NCBI GenBank assembly: GCA_003508835.1
Contig: PUFA01000062.1
Location: forward strand, 1,340,001-1,404,000
DNA from: Eonycteris spelaea
Lineage: Eukaryota; Chordata; Mammalia; Chiroptera; Pteropodidae
Length of the DNA: 64,000 bases
Direction of reading: 5' to 3'
Each line of letters begins with the position of its first letter. Position 1 is the first letter of the stretch. Shown here one piece after another: positions 23,030 through 34,005 of the stretch. The notes under the pieces are model-generated. The model was given only the letters and a program-made list of their open reading frames with translations. It searched no databases and had not been told where the DNA came from. Position numbers and translations under genes: made by a program.

Positions 23030-24470
23030 CTGTAAAGCAATTACTATGTGTCAGGCACTGGCAATATGGCAATGAGTCAATGAACCAAACAGATAAAAAT
23101 CCCGTCTCTCAAAGAGCTTAAATCAAAGTGCATAAGATAGCAAAGAAAAAATTACATAATATGTTAGGTGTTTGGTATGATAGAGAAAAATAAAGAAGCA
23201 CAAAGGAATAGAAAATTCTGATGGGGTATAATTTTAAACAAAGTGATCACAAAAACCTTCATTAAAATCTTGGTATTTTTCTGAAGAAGTTAAGGGAGCA
23301 GGTCATGAGGATGTCTGAGAAAAGCATGCGAGGCAGCAGTACAAGTGTGAAGGAGAGGTGGGATTATGGTTAACTGATGAAGGAACAGTCCCAGCTGGTG
23401 CAGAGTGAGGGGAAAATAATTCATTACATCAGAACATGAGCTAGATTGTATGGGCACTGTGGGTCTCCTCTGAGTTAGAAGAGAAACCATTGGAGATTTG
23501 GGGCAGGGGAGTTTATGATCTGACTTACATTTACGAGGCTTCCATGTTGATAATAGACTAAAAAGGCACAGACATAGTTTGGAGGCTATAATTTAAGTGA
23601 CAAAGGAGGCTGGCTTGGACCAACAAAGGAGGTGAGAAATGGTCAGTGCTGAGTATATTCTGAGGGTAGCATCAATAGGATGTTGTCAATAATTCAATGC
23701 ATGATGTGAGAATATGGTCAAGAATCAGTTTAATTTTCTGGCCTTCATAGCTGGGGATATAGAGTTATCAATTACTGACATAGAGAAGATCATGAGATGA
23801 ACTGCTTTCATAGAGAATATCATGAATTTAATTTTAGACATATTATGTCTGAGATACGTATCTCTGAGTGGGGAAACAAAGTCATCAGTCAAATTTATTA
23901 GCATAATTCAGGGGAGAAATCTGTGCTGAAGACATAAGTTTTGGAGTCGTTGGCATAGTTATAGAATTCAGGACCATGAGACTGGATGAGATCACCAAAT
24001 ATGCAACTGAAGTAGAAAACAAAAATGTCTTAGGACAGAGTCCTGGGAATTCCCCTTCGAGGTCAAAGTAGACGAAGATGTCTGTAAAGTGAAAGAAAAA
24101 ATTAGAAGAGTGTGGTATCCTGAGAGCCAAGAGTCAGGCAATGATCAATTGGGTCAAATACAGCTGACAGGCCAAAGTACAAGGTGACAATGGCATCAAG
24201 AAGTAATAGGTGATGGAAAAATAGGTGATAGAAAAATAAAGCAGCACATAGGAATAGGAAATTCTGAAGGGGTATGATGCTTTTACAATAGGATAACATG
24301 TTTTTAAATTGATGGGAAATAGAAGCGAGAAAAGTAGTATGCAGGAGATGCAAAGGATAACTGCTAGAGCTATGTCCTTGAATATCCAAGAGGGGATGGG
24401 ACCTTGAGAATTGATACCTGTTACCTATATTTTCATGGCCTAGCACAAGGCTAATTGGAGTTCAGAATAC
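23030..24470 (-). mobile_element. L2 LINE with readable ORF2 reverse-transcriptase relic
   Basis: About 1.4 kb of L2 on the minus strand. Plus-strand order: atgtgtcaggcactggcaat and caaagagctta (3' end); gttaagggagcaggtcatga; gaaaccattggagatttggg gcaggggagtttatgatctg acttacattt; gaggctggcttggaccaac; gaccatgagactggatgaga tcacc; taggacagagtcctggga; gtgtggtatcctgagagcc. Translated on the minus strand, L2 RT blocks are visible: AVFDPIDHCL (family AAFDTVDHSL), GSQDTT, and the strand carrying the catalytic YADD of L2, here MPTT. The catalytic aspartates are lost and the frame shifts between 24100 and 24130. A dead relic of an autonomous CR1/L2-clade retrotransposon. Confidence 0.9.
24227..24276. 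repeat. Second copy of a ~51-bp L2 3' segment, displaced into RT region
   Basis: 24227-24276 matches 23179-23230 at about 46 of 51 positions (both contain aaaataaag, agcaca, aggaata and aaattctga). The first copy sits where the L2 3' UTR should have it; the second sits within the RT region. It is preceded by a 15-bp tandem duplication (aggtgatggaaaaat / aggtgatagaaaaat, 24208-24237). Confidence 0.8.
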
Positions 24471-26016
24471 TAGTTGATAAACTAATTTCTTCCATGGATG
24501 AAAAAAAAAAAAATAGGAAGATGATGAAACTCGAAAGAGTCTTTGAAAAATAATTTATCCATTCAATTTTACTGAAATGACTACTTGCCAGGTATATGAA
24601 CAAATATGTTCAGTATCCTTGAAATATAGAGTTTTAAAATATCATTGTATTTTTCCAGTATCAAGATGTAAGTTCTTCTATGGAACATAATGTAATTCTA
24701 ATGAAAATGATCCATTTCTCTAACTAGTTATTCATTACACTATAAATACCTAAAGCTAATCACCATTATGTTGAGGACTGTTATACAAGTTGATGAATAT
24801 TAATTACTAATTAGTATGGATCCGGATTTCAGTGTTCACATGAAACATGCATATAAAAGGATAAAATGAAGATGCATACTAGAAATGGAATTACTGCTTT
24901 ATTACCTAATTTCATCAAACTCTAGCCCCACTATGATCCCTGTCTCAAATGAGAATGTTTTGTTTCGTTTTATTCTTATCCAAATGATCATATTAAAATG
25001 AAACAGAGTGATGTTATTGCTCTTTAAAATAGCAGTATATGCCAGGGTAAATATTCGCCCACAAAATATTTTCTTTTATGGCTGTTTTTGTATTTGGGAA
25101 AATATGATTTTCCTTTCAATGTCTCAACATCACTCAAGTCTCTTTGGCCTATGCTAATAGGATCTATACAAACCTTCCAAGAGAAAAATCAGTACTAAGA
25201 ATCTATTACAGGTCTAAAGCACTTTATAGCTTTTAAAGTGTTTTTAAATAATGTCCTCTCAGGTGATTGCATCTTATAACTCTCCTGGGTCTCAGGAACC
25301 AATCAGAGAGGGTGTGAGAGCAGCTGTTACAGTAGGAGTCAAAGATTTACCAAGAGCTTCAGCTAGGGAATTATGCCTTGGGAGGTGGTGTTGAAGTCAT
25401 AGATTGTAGGATGGTTATTGTGGATTGCAAAAGCAGCCGCTGTACCAGAGGCAGTTGAGTGGGATGTTGAGATGAGGTGCCATAGCCAGAGGTGTTTCTG
25501 GAAAGGGAGAATCGGTGCTGGACCCAGGGAGGAGTAGGTCCTGAAGGAAGAGGCTCAGATTCATACTCTCCACCTAGATTTTTATAAGTAGAAGAGTCTT
25601 AGATCTGGTCCTATAAGTTGCTTCTGATAGGCATGATAAGAGGTGATTTATCTTGTAAGGAGGCTCAAAAATACAAAACCAAGAGTTTATTATGTTATTA
25701 CTGAGATGTAACTAACATCAAACACCACTTTGTCTCCTGCAATTTCCCTCCTGACATTTATTTGCAGGTAATTCTGTGGTATGTTTTATTATCTGTTTGA
25801 ATTTTAGAAATATTAAACAATTCTTTTGTATATTGATTAAAAGTAGTCAAAGAGATTTCATTTATGTTTAGTTCAATTTTTTTCTTAAAAAAATATGGTC
25901 AGAAATAAGTAGTTAATTGATGTCTATGCAGCTGTTTTATTATTTTGAAATTATTTTTCATGCATTTTAAAATATCAGGTGATTTTTCAAGCTGTAAAGA
26001 AAAACCACTAGCTCTG
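24471..26016. other. Unassigned DNA
   Basis: No recognised repeat body. 25280-25560 has higher GC and is purine-rich on the plus strand, without an open frame of note. Confidence 0.4.
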
Positions 26017-26070
26017 TGTGTGTGTGTATGTGTGCGTGTGTGCGTGCGCGCATGTTTGTGTGTGTGTGTT
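26017..26070. repeat. (GT)n with GC-rich centre
   Basis: gtgtgtgtgt, then gcgtgtgtgcgtgcgcgcatg, then gtgtgtgtgtgt: alternating purine-pyrimidine over about 50 bp, the pattern associated with Z-DNA potential. Confidence 0.92.
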
Positions 26071-26164
26071 AAAGATGTGATTTTAAGAATGATCTTGGAC
26101 CCAAACCATCTTGGATACACACTTCAAAAATGTGGTTATGTTATAAAATTACAGTAATGAGAAA

Positions 26165-26372
26165 TGAAATGAATTTGGCTTAGGATTGGATTGGCTTCCC
26201 AATTCTACCACTTTTTAGCACTGTGATTTGGTCATACCCAAGTCTTCATTTATTTATCTATTAAGATATGTAATAATATTTCCCTGGCAGTGTGGATGTG
26301 AGGTTTAAATTATAATGGTTATAAAATTCTTAGCCTGAAAGCAGACACTTAGATACTCAATAACATGTTAGT
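26165..26372 (+). mobile_element. MIR SINE
   Basis: Forward MIR: ttcccaattctaccactttt tagcactgtgatttgg, cttcatttatttatctatta agatatg, gtggatgtgaggtttaaatt, and gacacttagatactcaataa c. Confidence 0.75.
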
Positions 26373-26931
26373 TTACTTCGAACATCATTAGGTCACAAAT
26401 ATACCTTTATCTATAAATAATCTTGTGTTGTAGTAACAGCTCAAGTTTTCAGAGGCCCTCCACCAATGGCATCTTTCCTAAACGATGTCATAACACACAT
26501 GCTCATCCAATTTAAGTAAACTCACTTAACCTCTATTATTTCTCAAATTTAACAAAACTTACCTCCACAATGCTTTTCCATTTTCTCCCAGAAAAACAAA
26601 AACAAAAGTATGTCCAAGCTATAAAAGTATTGCTCAGTATTAGCCAAATTCCTGTGAAAATCTTTCCAAAGAAAGCCTAACAGATTGCAATCGCTCAAAC
26701 TCACTTAGTGACTCCAACACCTTGTTTGTAACTAAAAAACGTTAATATTTCTGATCATCATCTTCTTAGCTATTTTTACTCAGGGAATGTTCTGCTTCAT
26801 CCTTTCAAACTAATTTTGGGCCAGATTTCCTCTAAAATGTAATTTTGTATTCATTCCCTTAGCAGTTAGTAAATGTACTCGCTAAGATGAGTATTTAATT
26901 GTCTTGCTTAAATAACATTACTCAGTGCTTT
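26373..26931. other. Unassigned DNA
   Basis: Nothing recognised. Confidence 0.45.
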
Positions 26932-27105
26932 CCAAATTTATCTGAAGATAAGAATCACCTGTTATCCTGGCAAAAAGCAAAATCCTGGGTTTCCAACCCA
27001 ACCCAACCCAACCTGACGAACCCAAATTTCCAAGGAAGAGAATACTCTAAATGGTTCTCATTAGGGAGGCTCCAGAAGCTCTGATTCATTATGGAAAGCA
27101 CAGCT
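26932..27105 (-). mobile_element. MER5-like nonautonomous hAT element
   Basis: Starts cagtgctttccaaatttatc and continues 'gataagaatcacctgttatc ctgg', caaaatcctgggtttcc, then aggctccagaagctctgatt catt: the order of MER5A read from its right end. An (AACCC)n stutter (26994-27013) replaces part of the middle. Confidence 0.55.
26994..27013. repeat. (AACCC)n, about four units
   Basis: Four near-perfect AACCC units inside the MER5-like copy. Resembles neither vertebrate telomere (TTAGGG) nor a known satellite. Confidence 0.85.
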
Positions 27106-27489
27106 AAGCTGCTTGCACCAACCCCGAAAGGTCTGGTTCACGTTATAACAAGAAGAATAAAATTTCCCTCTAAAAGGCAGAAAGGAAGAAGTGAAAAGAA
27201 TATATGTTATAATCAATTTGTGTGTATTGGGGATATGATAGGAAGTTGAAAGTTATTGCTTAAATCTAGATGAACTTATTTTCTGCTGAGGAAGACAGAA
27301 GACCCATCAGGTATTAGGAGCAGCTGAAATTTGAATATATCTGAAGAGAATGCGAGAGGGGTCAGGTAAGAAACATGGAACAAGTGCAAGTGACAATTGA
27401 GTACATTCCTGACATAGGAATCCAAGAACCTGTGGCAATTATGATAAACCTTTGTTTATAGTATGGCTGTGATGCCTCCAATAACCTAA
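27106..27489. other. Unassigned DNA
   Basis: Nothing recognised; mixed composition. Confidence 0.45.
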
Positions 27490-27712
27490 CTCGATGGGAA
27501 ATTTCCTATAGAGGGCTAAGATGTGTGGGAGGTAGCCTCTAATATAACTTCCAATGTCCTTGGCCTCCTTCCTGTTAATTATCCCTTTGGGTAATTATCT
27601 CCCCTTGTTTGTCAGTTGGACTTATTGATTAATTTCTAATGAATATGATATGGCAGAAATTATGGAATATCACTTCCATGATTAAGTTATAAAAGACCAT
27701 AGTTTTTTTTTT
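27490..27712 (+). mobile_element. MLT1-type MaLR LTR, 5' half
   Basis: 5' half of an MLT1-like LTR: taagatgtgtgggaggtagc ctc, gtcagttggacttattgatt, 'ttctaatgaatatgatatgg cagaaattatggaatatcac ttcc' and attaagttataaaagacca. It ends at a T12 run where an L1M fragment begins; the matching 3' half appears at 28800. Confidence 0.75.
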
Positions 27713-27714
27713 TT

Positions 27715-27880
27715 CACCTCTAGGATTTTATCCCAAAGAAATGATTTAGTTTAAGAATGCTCATTACAGTATTATTTGTAATTTAAAAAACTGTCCAACA
27801 ATCAAGGACTGATTAAATAAGCTATATACTTTTGTAAATCAAATATGTAATCATTAAAAATTATATGGGTTCAAGCTTCT
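27715..27880 (+). mobile_element. L1M ORF2 fragment
   Basis: ctaggattttatcccaaaga aatga, ctcattacagtattatttgt aatt, 'ctgtccaacaatcaaggact gattaaataagc' and 'taatcattaaaaattatatg' follow the L1M ORF2 C-terminal region. Very short, 5'- and 3'-truncated. Confidence 0.75.
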
Positions 27881-27999
27881 CACACAGCTCTACTCCAGAG
27901 AATATATAAGACATAGCCATTTGCCAAGGGACATGTGAAGCCATTAAACAAATTTAGCTCATCTTCCTCCAACACTAATTTATTGGTGATTTGGGAGTG

Positions 28000-28220
28000 T
28001 GAAGGGATCACTAGTTAGCCATCCAGAGGTCCTTTGTCCCTTTTTTCCTCGGTAAAATCGTCCAATTTGTAGCAGGTATGTAGCTGTCTCTCTGCAGTTG
28101 CTTTAGAACTAAAGGCAACCCTATTGTCAGTGGAAGTGTCGTGAGTGGCTTTCAGGGAGGCTAACTTGATGGAGTTGACTGAACAGGAATGAAGAGAAAG
28201 GGGTGAACATTCCGCTCCTT
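28000..28220 (+). repeat. Ancient LTR-like repeat fragment
   Basis: ttgtagcaggtatgtagctg, ctctgcagttgctttagaac taaaggc and gtcagtggaagtgtcgtgag tgg follow a common old MaLR/MER LTR order. Name unresolved. Confidence 0.45.
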
Positions 28221-28799
28221 TCTTGTATATACACAGATATATACACACATGATACATATTTTAAATTATTATTAAGGTGAAAATTAATACAAAAATGTTC
28301 ATATATATAAATCTAATTTGAGGCATGTAGGGAGAAGAGAAAAAGAAGGGGATGTGGAAAGATGGCTGATTTATTTCTATGGACAGCTTGATTCGCAATG
28401 CTAATTTCCCTCTATCATTTAATCCAACTAGAAAAGGCCGACAAGGCTCATATAAACTGCTTGTAAGACTCCTTTTGGTGTTTTGCACAGTGACTAACTG
28501 TAAGTTTTCTAGATAAAACAAGAGCAGGTATGGGTTATTGCACTTTGTAAAACCCAAGATGCCAGCCTTCTTCCTCTCAAATTTGCCTGGGATCTAATAC
28601 GTAAGGTTTCAGGATCTAGGCTCTGCGACATGGATCTTGGACAGTACCTCCTCTCTCTGACATCAGAAAACCTTATCTGAGTCTTGGAGTTCGCCCCGAT
28701 ATCTACTTAGTATTTGCTGCAGAAAAGCATAGACCTCTAGGACGAAAAACTATAGTTTTCAACTTTAGTCTTTCTTTGACTCATTTTTGGATATTTCTA
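28221..28799. other. Unassigned DNA inside the split MLT1
   Basis: Not recognised. It lies between two MLT1 halves and so may include further nested insertions. Confidence 0.35.
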
Positions 28800-29122
28800 C
28801 CTGGAGAACACCAGCTTCCAAAGAAGCCCTATAAAAAAAGCCATATGAGAGAGTTAGACAAAGATTATCTGAGGCCTGCCAGCTGACACATGAGTGAGCT
28901 TGCAAGTAGATCTTTTGGCTCCTGCCAACAATGTTTTCATGGTCATGAGACTGAATCTTGAGACGTGTGACTGTAGCCAGATGACAGATCTTGAGCCAGA
29001 GTCACCCAGCTAAGCCACACTGGGATTTCTTACCCAAGGAAACTGTAAAATACTAAATTTACCCTTCTAAGTCACTAAATTTTGAAGTAATCTGTTACAC
29101 AGCAGAAGATAACTAATACAAC
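28800..29122 (+). mobile_element. MLT1-type MaLR LTR, 3' half
   Basis: 3' half of an MLT1-like LTR: gaggcctgccagctgacaca tgagtgagcttgcaag, agatcttgagccagagtcac ccagctaagccac, cccaaggaaactgtaaaata, and the terminus 'taagtcactaaattttgaag taatctgttacacagcag', ending aagataactaatacaaca. No internal genes. Confidence 0.85.
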
Positions 29123-30709
29123 AGAGAATTAGGCAAGACAAAGAATTGGCTAGATTAAGCCTTAAAAATATTAAATAATTTTTCATCCTTATATTCTATT
29201 TCTTTATTTTATAAAACATTTACATAGTTGAATGTTATTATTTTATATTCATAAATTTATAATTCAATATTTTATTTATAAGGCACATGATGTATCATCC
29301 TCTTGATTTTTTTGAACTTTGGCCTGATATGTCTGCTTTACTTTATGTTCTGGTATCTATGAAAGAAAACTTTAAGACATGAAAGCAGAAGATGAAGAAA
29401 ATAACTCTCTTTTGAATGTTCTAAATTTTTAATCCCTTATTCATGACAGTAATACTAAAACAATATACCTTTGGTGATGACTGTAATTATACAAATATAT
29501 CTTTAATATTCAATATTCTTAATATTCAGTTATCGAAAATTTCCACATATCTCACATACAAATATTTTCCACTTAGTGTTTTAGTCAACAAGTTAATTAA
29601 TTTATATCAGAATTTCTTTTGTTTATTCAGTGAAGTTTATAACAATAACATCTACAGAAGAAAAATGTACCATATTTTCTATATGTTATAGTCAATGAAA
29701 TTAATAATTATCCTGAAAATTTAAAGTTCATAGGTGAAAGAAAATTCAGGAATGATATGATAGATTTATAGATATAACTCTTCAATCTAACGTTATCTGA
29801 TTTAGATAATGTAATTCTTTAAACTGTGCCTGAATATTAGTACATTTTCATCTATTCCATCAGAAATACTGATTTGATTGGCTTAAGGAATGAGCAGTCT
29901 TTACAGAATTATAAATATTTATCCTCTAGCTTTTTATATTATCGTAATGCTCTTACTTATGCATGCCATGTGCTCAAAGATCTTTGAAAATTATCCTTGA
30001 CACTTGATTTTTGAAATAATGAACACAGACTTCATAGTTTATTGTTGTAGCATGCATGCACGCACACATATTGTTTCCTATTCAAGAACTGTAATTTCTC
30101 TCTTGCTACAAAATAATAGAGAGAAATGCATGTTTCTAATAGAGAATATGAAAAATGTATTTTAAAAAATTGAACTACTAATTGTGTAAGCTACTACAGC
30201 AGTAGTTTATTTTCTACATAGTAATGACAAAAATAAGCAGCAATTTCAGAAAATTAGAACCTCAGAATTTTGAGCAACAAACTGGAACAAGAAGATATAT
30301 ACTTACATTTAGGGTATACTTTGATTAATCAGTTGAAAGTGGGAAAAATGAAATAGGATCCTTAATAAATCTTTGTGAAAATCATTAACACGTGGGATAA
30401 ATACCTATTCTAATTACACGAGTCTTCTGTAGAAGACCAAAGCTAGTATATTTGGTTTATCAAATAGCTATTCAAAACACATCATCATAATTTTAGTTTT
30501 AGCTAAGCATGCTCTACTCAGAATACTGAATTTTGAACATAATTTCAAATGATATTTCACATTGGAATCATTATTATAGCCATTTTGCAACATTTCAGAA
30601 TTTTAAATCTTGGTCAAGTTAATTTATAAAATAACTTGAACTAAATTAATTGACTCTTGCATCATTTCAGGTGATTTTATTTTGAAAGAAAGAGATAATT
30701 CCTACTCGT

Positions 30710-30806
30710 ACCACATGTGTACACACGTGAATACACATATGCTGTAAACACACAAGCTACACATGCATACAAACACAAGCACATATACAATACCACATAA
30801 CTCACA
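30710..30806. repeat. Degenerate (CA)-rich repeat
   Basis: Scattered acacac, catac and acaca units over ~95 bp; an old, heavily interrupted CA microsatellite. Confidence 0.75.
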
Positions 30807-31043
30807 TAAGAAGAAGGAGCAGATGCTTGAAATATCAACACAGATTGCTTTGGCACCCAAGCCCAGGGCAGGGCAGCATACAGCGAGGTGACTATATCAA
30901 ATTAGAGAAGCTCAGATCATGCTGAGGCCGACTCTGTATTTCTCACTTTACACCACTATAATGGAAGAGCTTAGATTACTTATCCATCCACTCTTCTTAA
31001 AGAAATGTTAATAACTACAAGCATGTCTTCTTTTCTTCTTTTC

Positions 31044-31064
31044 TTTTTTTTTTTTTTTTTTTTT
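31044..31064. repeat. (T)21 tract
   Basis: Twenty-one T residues following a T/C-rich lead-in (ttcttttcttcttttc). No SINE or L1 body follows. Confidence 0.95.
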
Positions 31065-31379
31065 GGAGCTAATTTAAGTCCACACCTTGATCTGGAAGAA
31101 CAGTCCATCATCTAGCCATCCAGAATTCTGTAAAATTTCCTCTCAATTACACTGATATTATCTAAATAATTTTAGAGGGTTAGATTACAATATTTTTATT
31201 TTTTTTTTCTTTACTTTTTACTCAATAGCTCTGTTTTAAAATTTATATCTAACATCAGAAAGGCAGCTAAAAAATTCTCTCAGATGTTTTTCAGATGTGT
31301 ATCTCTAGTGTTGAACTCTATTCTAAACACAAGGTCTACATTTTCACCCATTTTCTAAACTATCATGTACAAGGACCAC

Positions 31380-31860
31380 AAGGACAAATGGCACAAAAAG
31401 GCTAACACCAAACAGCATCTTGTCCCCCACTCCCACTTGTCTCAAATCTCCCTCTGCTTCTATCTTGACCCTTTTCTCAATTGCTGGCAAAATCTCTGTG
31501 TTTTCATAGTCTTTCAACCTATATTTTCTTCTCCAGCTGCACTGCCAATCTTTGCACATGCCTCTGCTATTACCTCAACTATTTAATCACCTCCTAAGTG
31601 GTCTCTTTTCTTTAACATTAGTCCCTTCTGCTTATTCTCCACATTACAAGACAAGATCGTTTCACCCAAATGCATATCCAAACATGTACCTTTTCTGCTT
31701 GGAAAAGTTTTCGGTGGTTCACCATTACTTTCAGAATGAAGTATGACAAGCAATTTCTTTTATGATCTTGACCTTCTGACCCCCAAATGCATCTTGCCAC
31801 ATAAACCAGTTGCTGTTTCCTCCATGTGACAGCACTCCATTGCCTGGTTAACCACTTCCC
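31380..31860 (+). mobile_element. L2 LINE, ORF2 C-terminal and 3' region
   Basis: L2 order: aatcacctcctaagtggtct, 'aaaagttttcggtggttcac cattactttcagaatgaagt' atgac, gatcttgaccttctgacccc. Short overlapping open frames on both strands here are L2 remnants, not host genes. Confidence 0.7.
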
Positions 31861-32844
31861 TCCCTTTTGGAAATCTCAGATATTGAGGACTCAGGAATAA
31901 TTTTAGCATTCCTCATTCCTGTTGGGCAAGCAGAATTACTTGCATTTGTCTTTTAGGTTTTGGGAAAATTATTTTATAGATCTTGAGGCTGTATTGCTTT
32001 TTAGCACTCTCTCTGTAGTTTTCTTAAAAACAAATAATGGCAGAAATGTATTACTGTACAAACTGAACCATGTAAAGGACAGAATTAAACACCATTAAGC
32101 CTTGTGTTTGCATGCAAAAGCTCTCACTCTCTCACCCTTCTCCTGCTTCATCTCAGAATACTTTATTCTGTCTATTGCATAACATACTTCTGCATGCAGT
32201 GAGGAACATGGGAACATGGTCTCACTATGTTAGGCTGATAGACTATTAGCATACAAGATCTAAAAAGCAAAGATTACTTTCTCCAGGTCTAATTATAAAA
32301 ACTCTTGGAGAAACTCATCTTGTTTTTGTTTTTGTTTTTGTTTTTGTTTTTTGCCATATGCTCATCTCTGGATCTGTCATCGTGGTCTAGAAGACTGGGA
32401 ACTAGAATTGATTATTTCTAACACACATCCCTCCAGTGAAGTGACCCAAGATTTAGAATGTCTTCTGCGCCAGTTCCAGATAGAGAAACTCTGGCCCTCC
32501 TACGTTACATTTGAGCCCACCATGTGACTGTCCTGGGACAAGGGCATTGGAATTGGGTTATGATTACCACTGGCATTTTTTTCTTCTGAAGCCTCCATTC
32601 CATTAGCCTAAACAAAGTGGGAAGAATGACTTTTTACTGAAGAAAGGGAATCCTCTATCTTCATAGATGATACCGCTTCTAATAGGTGCTTTATCACATA
32701 TGGAGTTCGCTGAAATGCTATCAACAGATATTTCTTCCAATCTTGTGAAATTTTGAAAATTATCTTCCTAGGGAGACAGAAGCATCTGTCACACAGTAGC
32801 AAGGTTTCTGTCTTTTGACAAACTGCTTTCGTGTAAGAGCTTAC
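31861..32844. other. Unassigned DNA with (GTTTTT)n
   Basis: No recognised transposon. A (GTTTTT)n simple repeat lies at 32320-32352. Confidence 0.45.
32320..32352. repeat. (GTTTTT)n hexamer repeat
   Basis: Five near-perfect gttttt units. Confidence 0.92.
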
Positions 32845-33074
32845 CTATCCAAGCCTTTAAAGGTGATGAAGGCATCAACGTGCTTGACTCTTGTTTGAGA
32901 ATTTAAAGTGAGAACTACTTCTTCAATATGAGCTATGACCTCAAAGCCAACAATTATGCTGTTACATGTGTATCCAAGTGCCAGGGAAACAATAAATATT
33001 TCAATGGTGAAAAACAATCTTCCTCCAATAACACCACTTATAAATAGAACAATTGTATAAAGAATCAATTAGAA
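32845..33074 (-). other. Candidate exon of unknown gene (orphan or dead exon)
   Basis: On the minus strand a strong acceptor (tttaacaatttttttctgtag, ending at 33075) is followed by 230 bp and a strong donor AG|gtaagc at 32844. One frame is open from 33068 to the donor: about 74 codons with a hydrophobic N-terminal part (FISGVIGG, IFIVSLALGY) and a polar C-terminal part (SQTRVKHVDAFITFKGLDR). The second codon after the acceptor in that frame is TAA, so if this was once a coding exon it is now broken, or the true acceptor is the internal tttataag near 33043. No protein family recognised; no repeat recognised. Could equally be a lncRNA exon or chance. Confidence 0.25.
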
Positions 33075-33702
33075 CTACAGAAAAAAATTGTTAAAAAGGA
33101 AGCAGCATTTAAAGGCTTTATCTGAAGATCTGAAACATTTATGCTAAATATATAATTATTCATCACCCAGCATTTCTTGAAAAGACCAATGTAGCTGCCT
33201 AGGGGAAAAGGAACATTAAAATAGGAGTGAGGTCTCAATTATAGGCAATAGAGTCGTCATTTTTCTATTTAAAAGCAGTAAGATATCTTTATATTAGTGG
33301 GCAGATTCAGAAAGGCAGTAATGACCTGAGTTAAGAGTTTAGTACTCAGAGTAATATATATCAGGCTTTAACTCCAAATTCAATATAAAACTCTCTCTCT
33401 CACTTGCTAATCACAGTCAAAGAATCTGTTGCCTGTGACACCACCTTCTAGCTATAGGATTCTCAGTACACTTTATCTTTCTAGAGTCAGTTGCTCTGTA
33501 GGGCTTGGTTTCCTAAAATAGGCTATAGTAGAGTGACCTGACAATGATCATGTCAGGTGGGAATATGTTTCGTTCATTATTTGAAGGTTGACTTCAGCTT
33601 CTTTTGATGTTTGTCTCCATTCTACCATGCCATCAATAACCCAATATCCTTACATCAACCTAGAGAGTGCTATCAGAGTGAATGCATCAGGTAGCTAAGA
33701 CC

Positions 33703-33723
33703 TTTTTTTTTTTTTTTTTTTTT
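33703..33723. repeat. (T)21 tract
   Basis: Twenty-one T residues between gctaagacc and aggactg. Confidence 0.95.
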
Positions 33724-33886
33724 AGGACTGTAATGTTTCTATTATGAGAAGGGAAGATCACGTTCCAATCCTCCATGTTTTCACATGGAAACATTACTTG
33801 TACTTTGAGCCATGTTTTGTTCATTGGTCCCTAGAGGAGGAGGGATAATTTTTCTAATAGGTAAAACACTTTACTCATGTAGATTC

Positions 33887-34005
33887 GCTCCCTTTTCTCC
33901 GTCTCTTCCTCTTCTTTCTCCTCCTCCTCTTCCACGTCCACTTCCTCGTCCTCATCCTTCTTGTCCTCCTTGTTCCTCTCTCTCCCCCTCCTTCTCTCAC
34001 TCTGT
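33887..34005. repeat. Polypyrimidine low-complexity tract
   Basis: Nearly all C and T on the plus strand (cttcctcttctttctcctcc type), with rare A or G interruptions. Confidence 0.9.

Larger units (their letters stand above)
29123..31379. other. Long unassigned AT-rich stretch
   Basis: About 2.2 kb, very AT-rich at 29150-29700. Only a degenerate CA-rich tract (30710-30806) and T21 (31044-31064) stand out. Confidence 0.45.

Noticed and set aside
25899..26120. His/Thr- and Arg/Thr-rich frame
   Set aside because: Read through the GT/GC microsatellite; no real gene structure.
26994..27013. Interstitial telomeric repeat
   Set aside because: Units are AACCC, not the vertebrate CCCTAA/TTAGGG.
30710..30806. 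CRISPR-like repeated units
   Set aside because: It is a degenerate CA microsatellite; no constant direct repeats with unique spacers, and the genome is mammalian.
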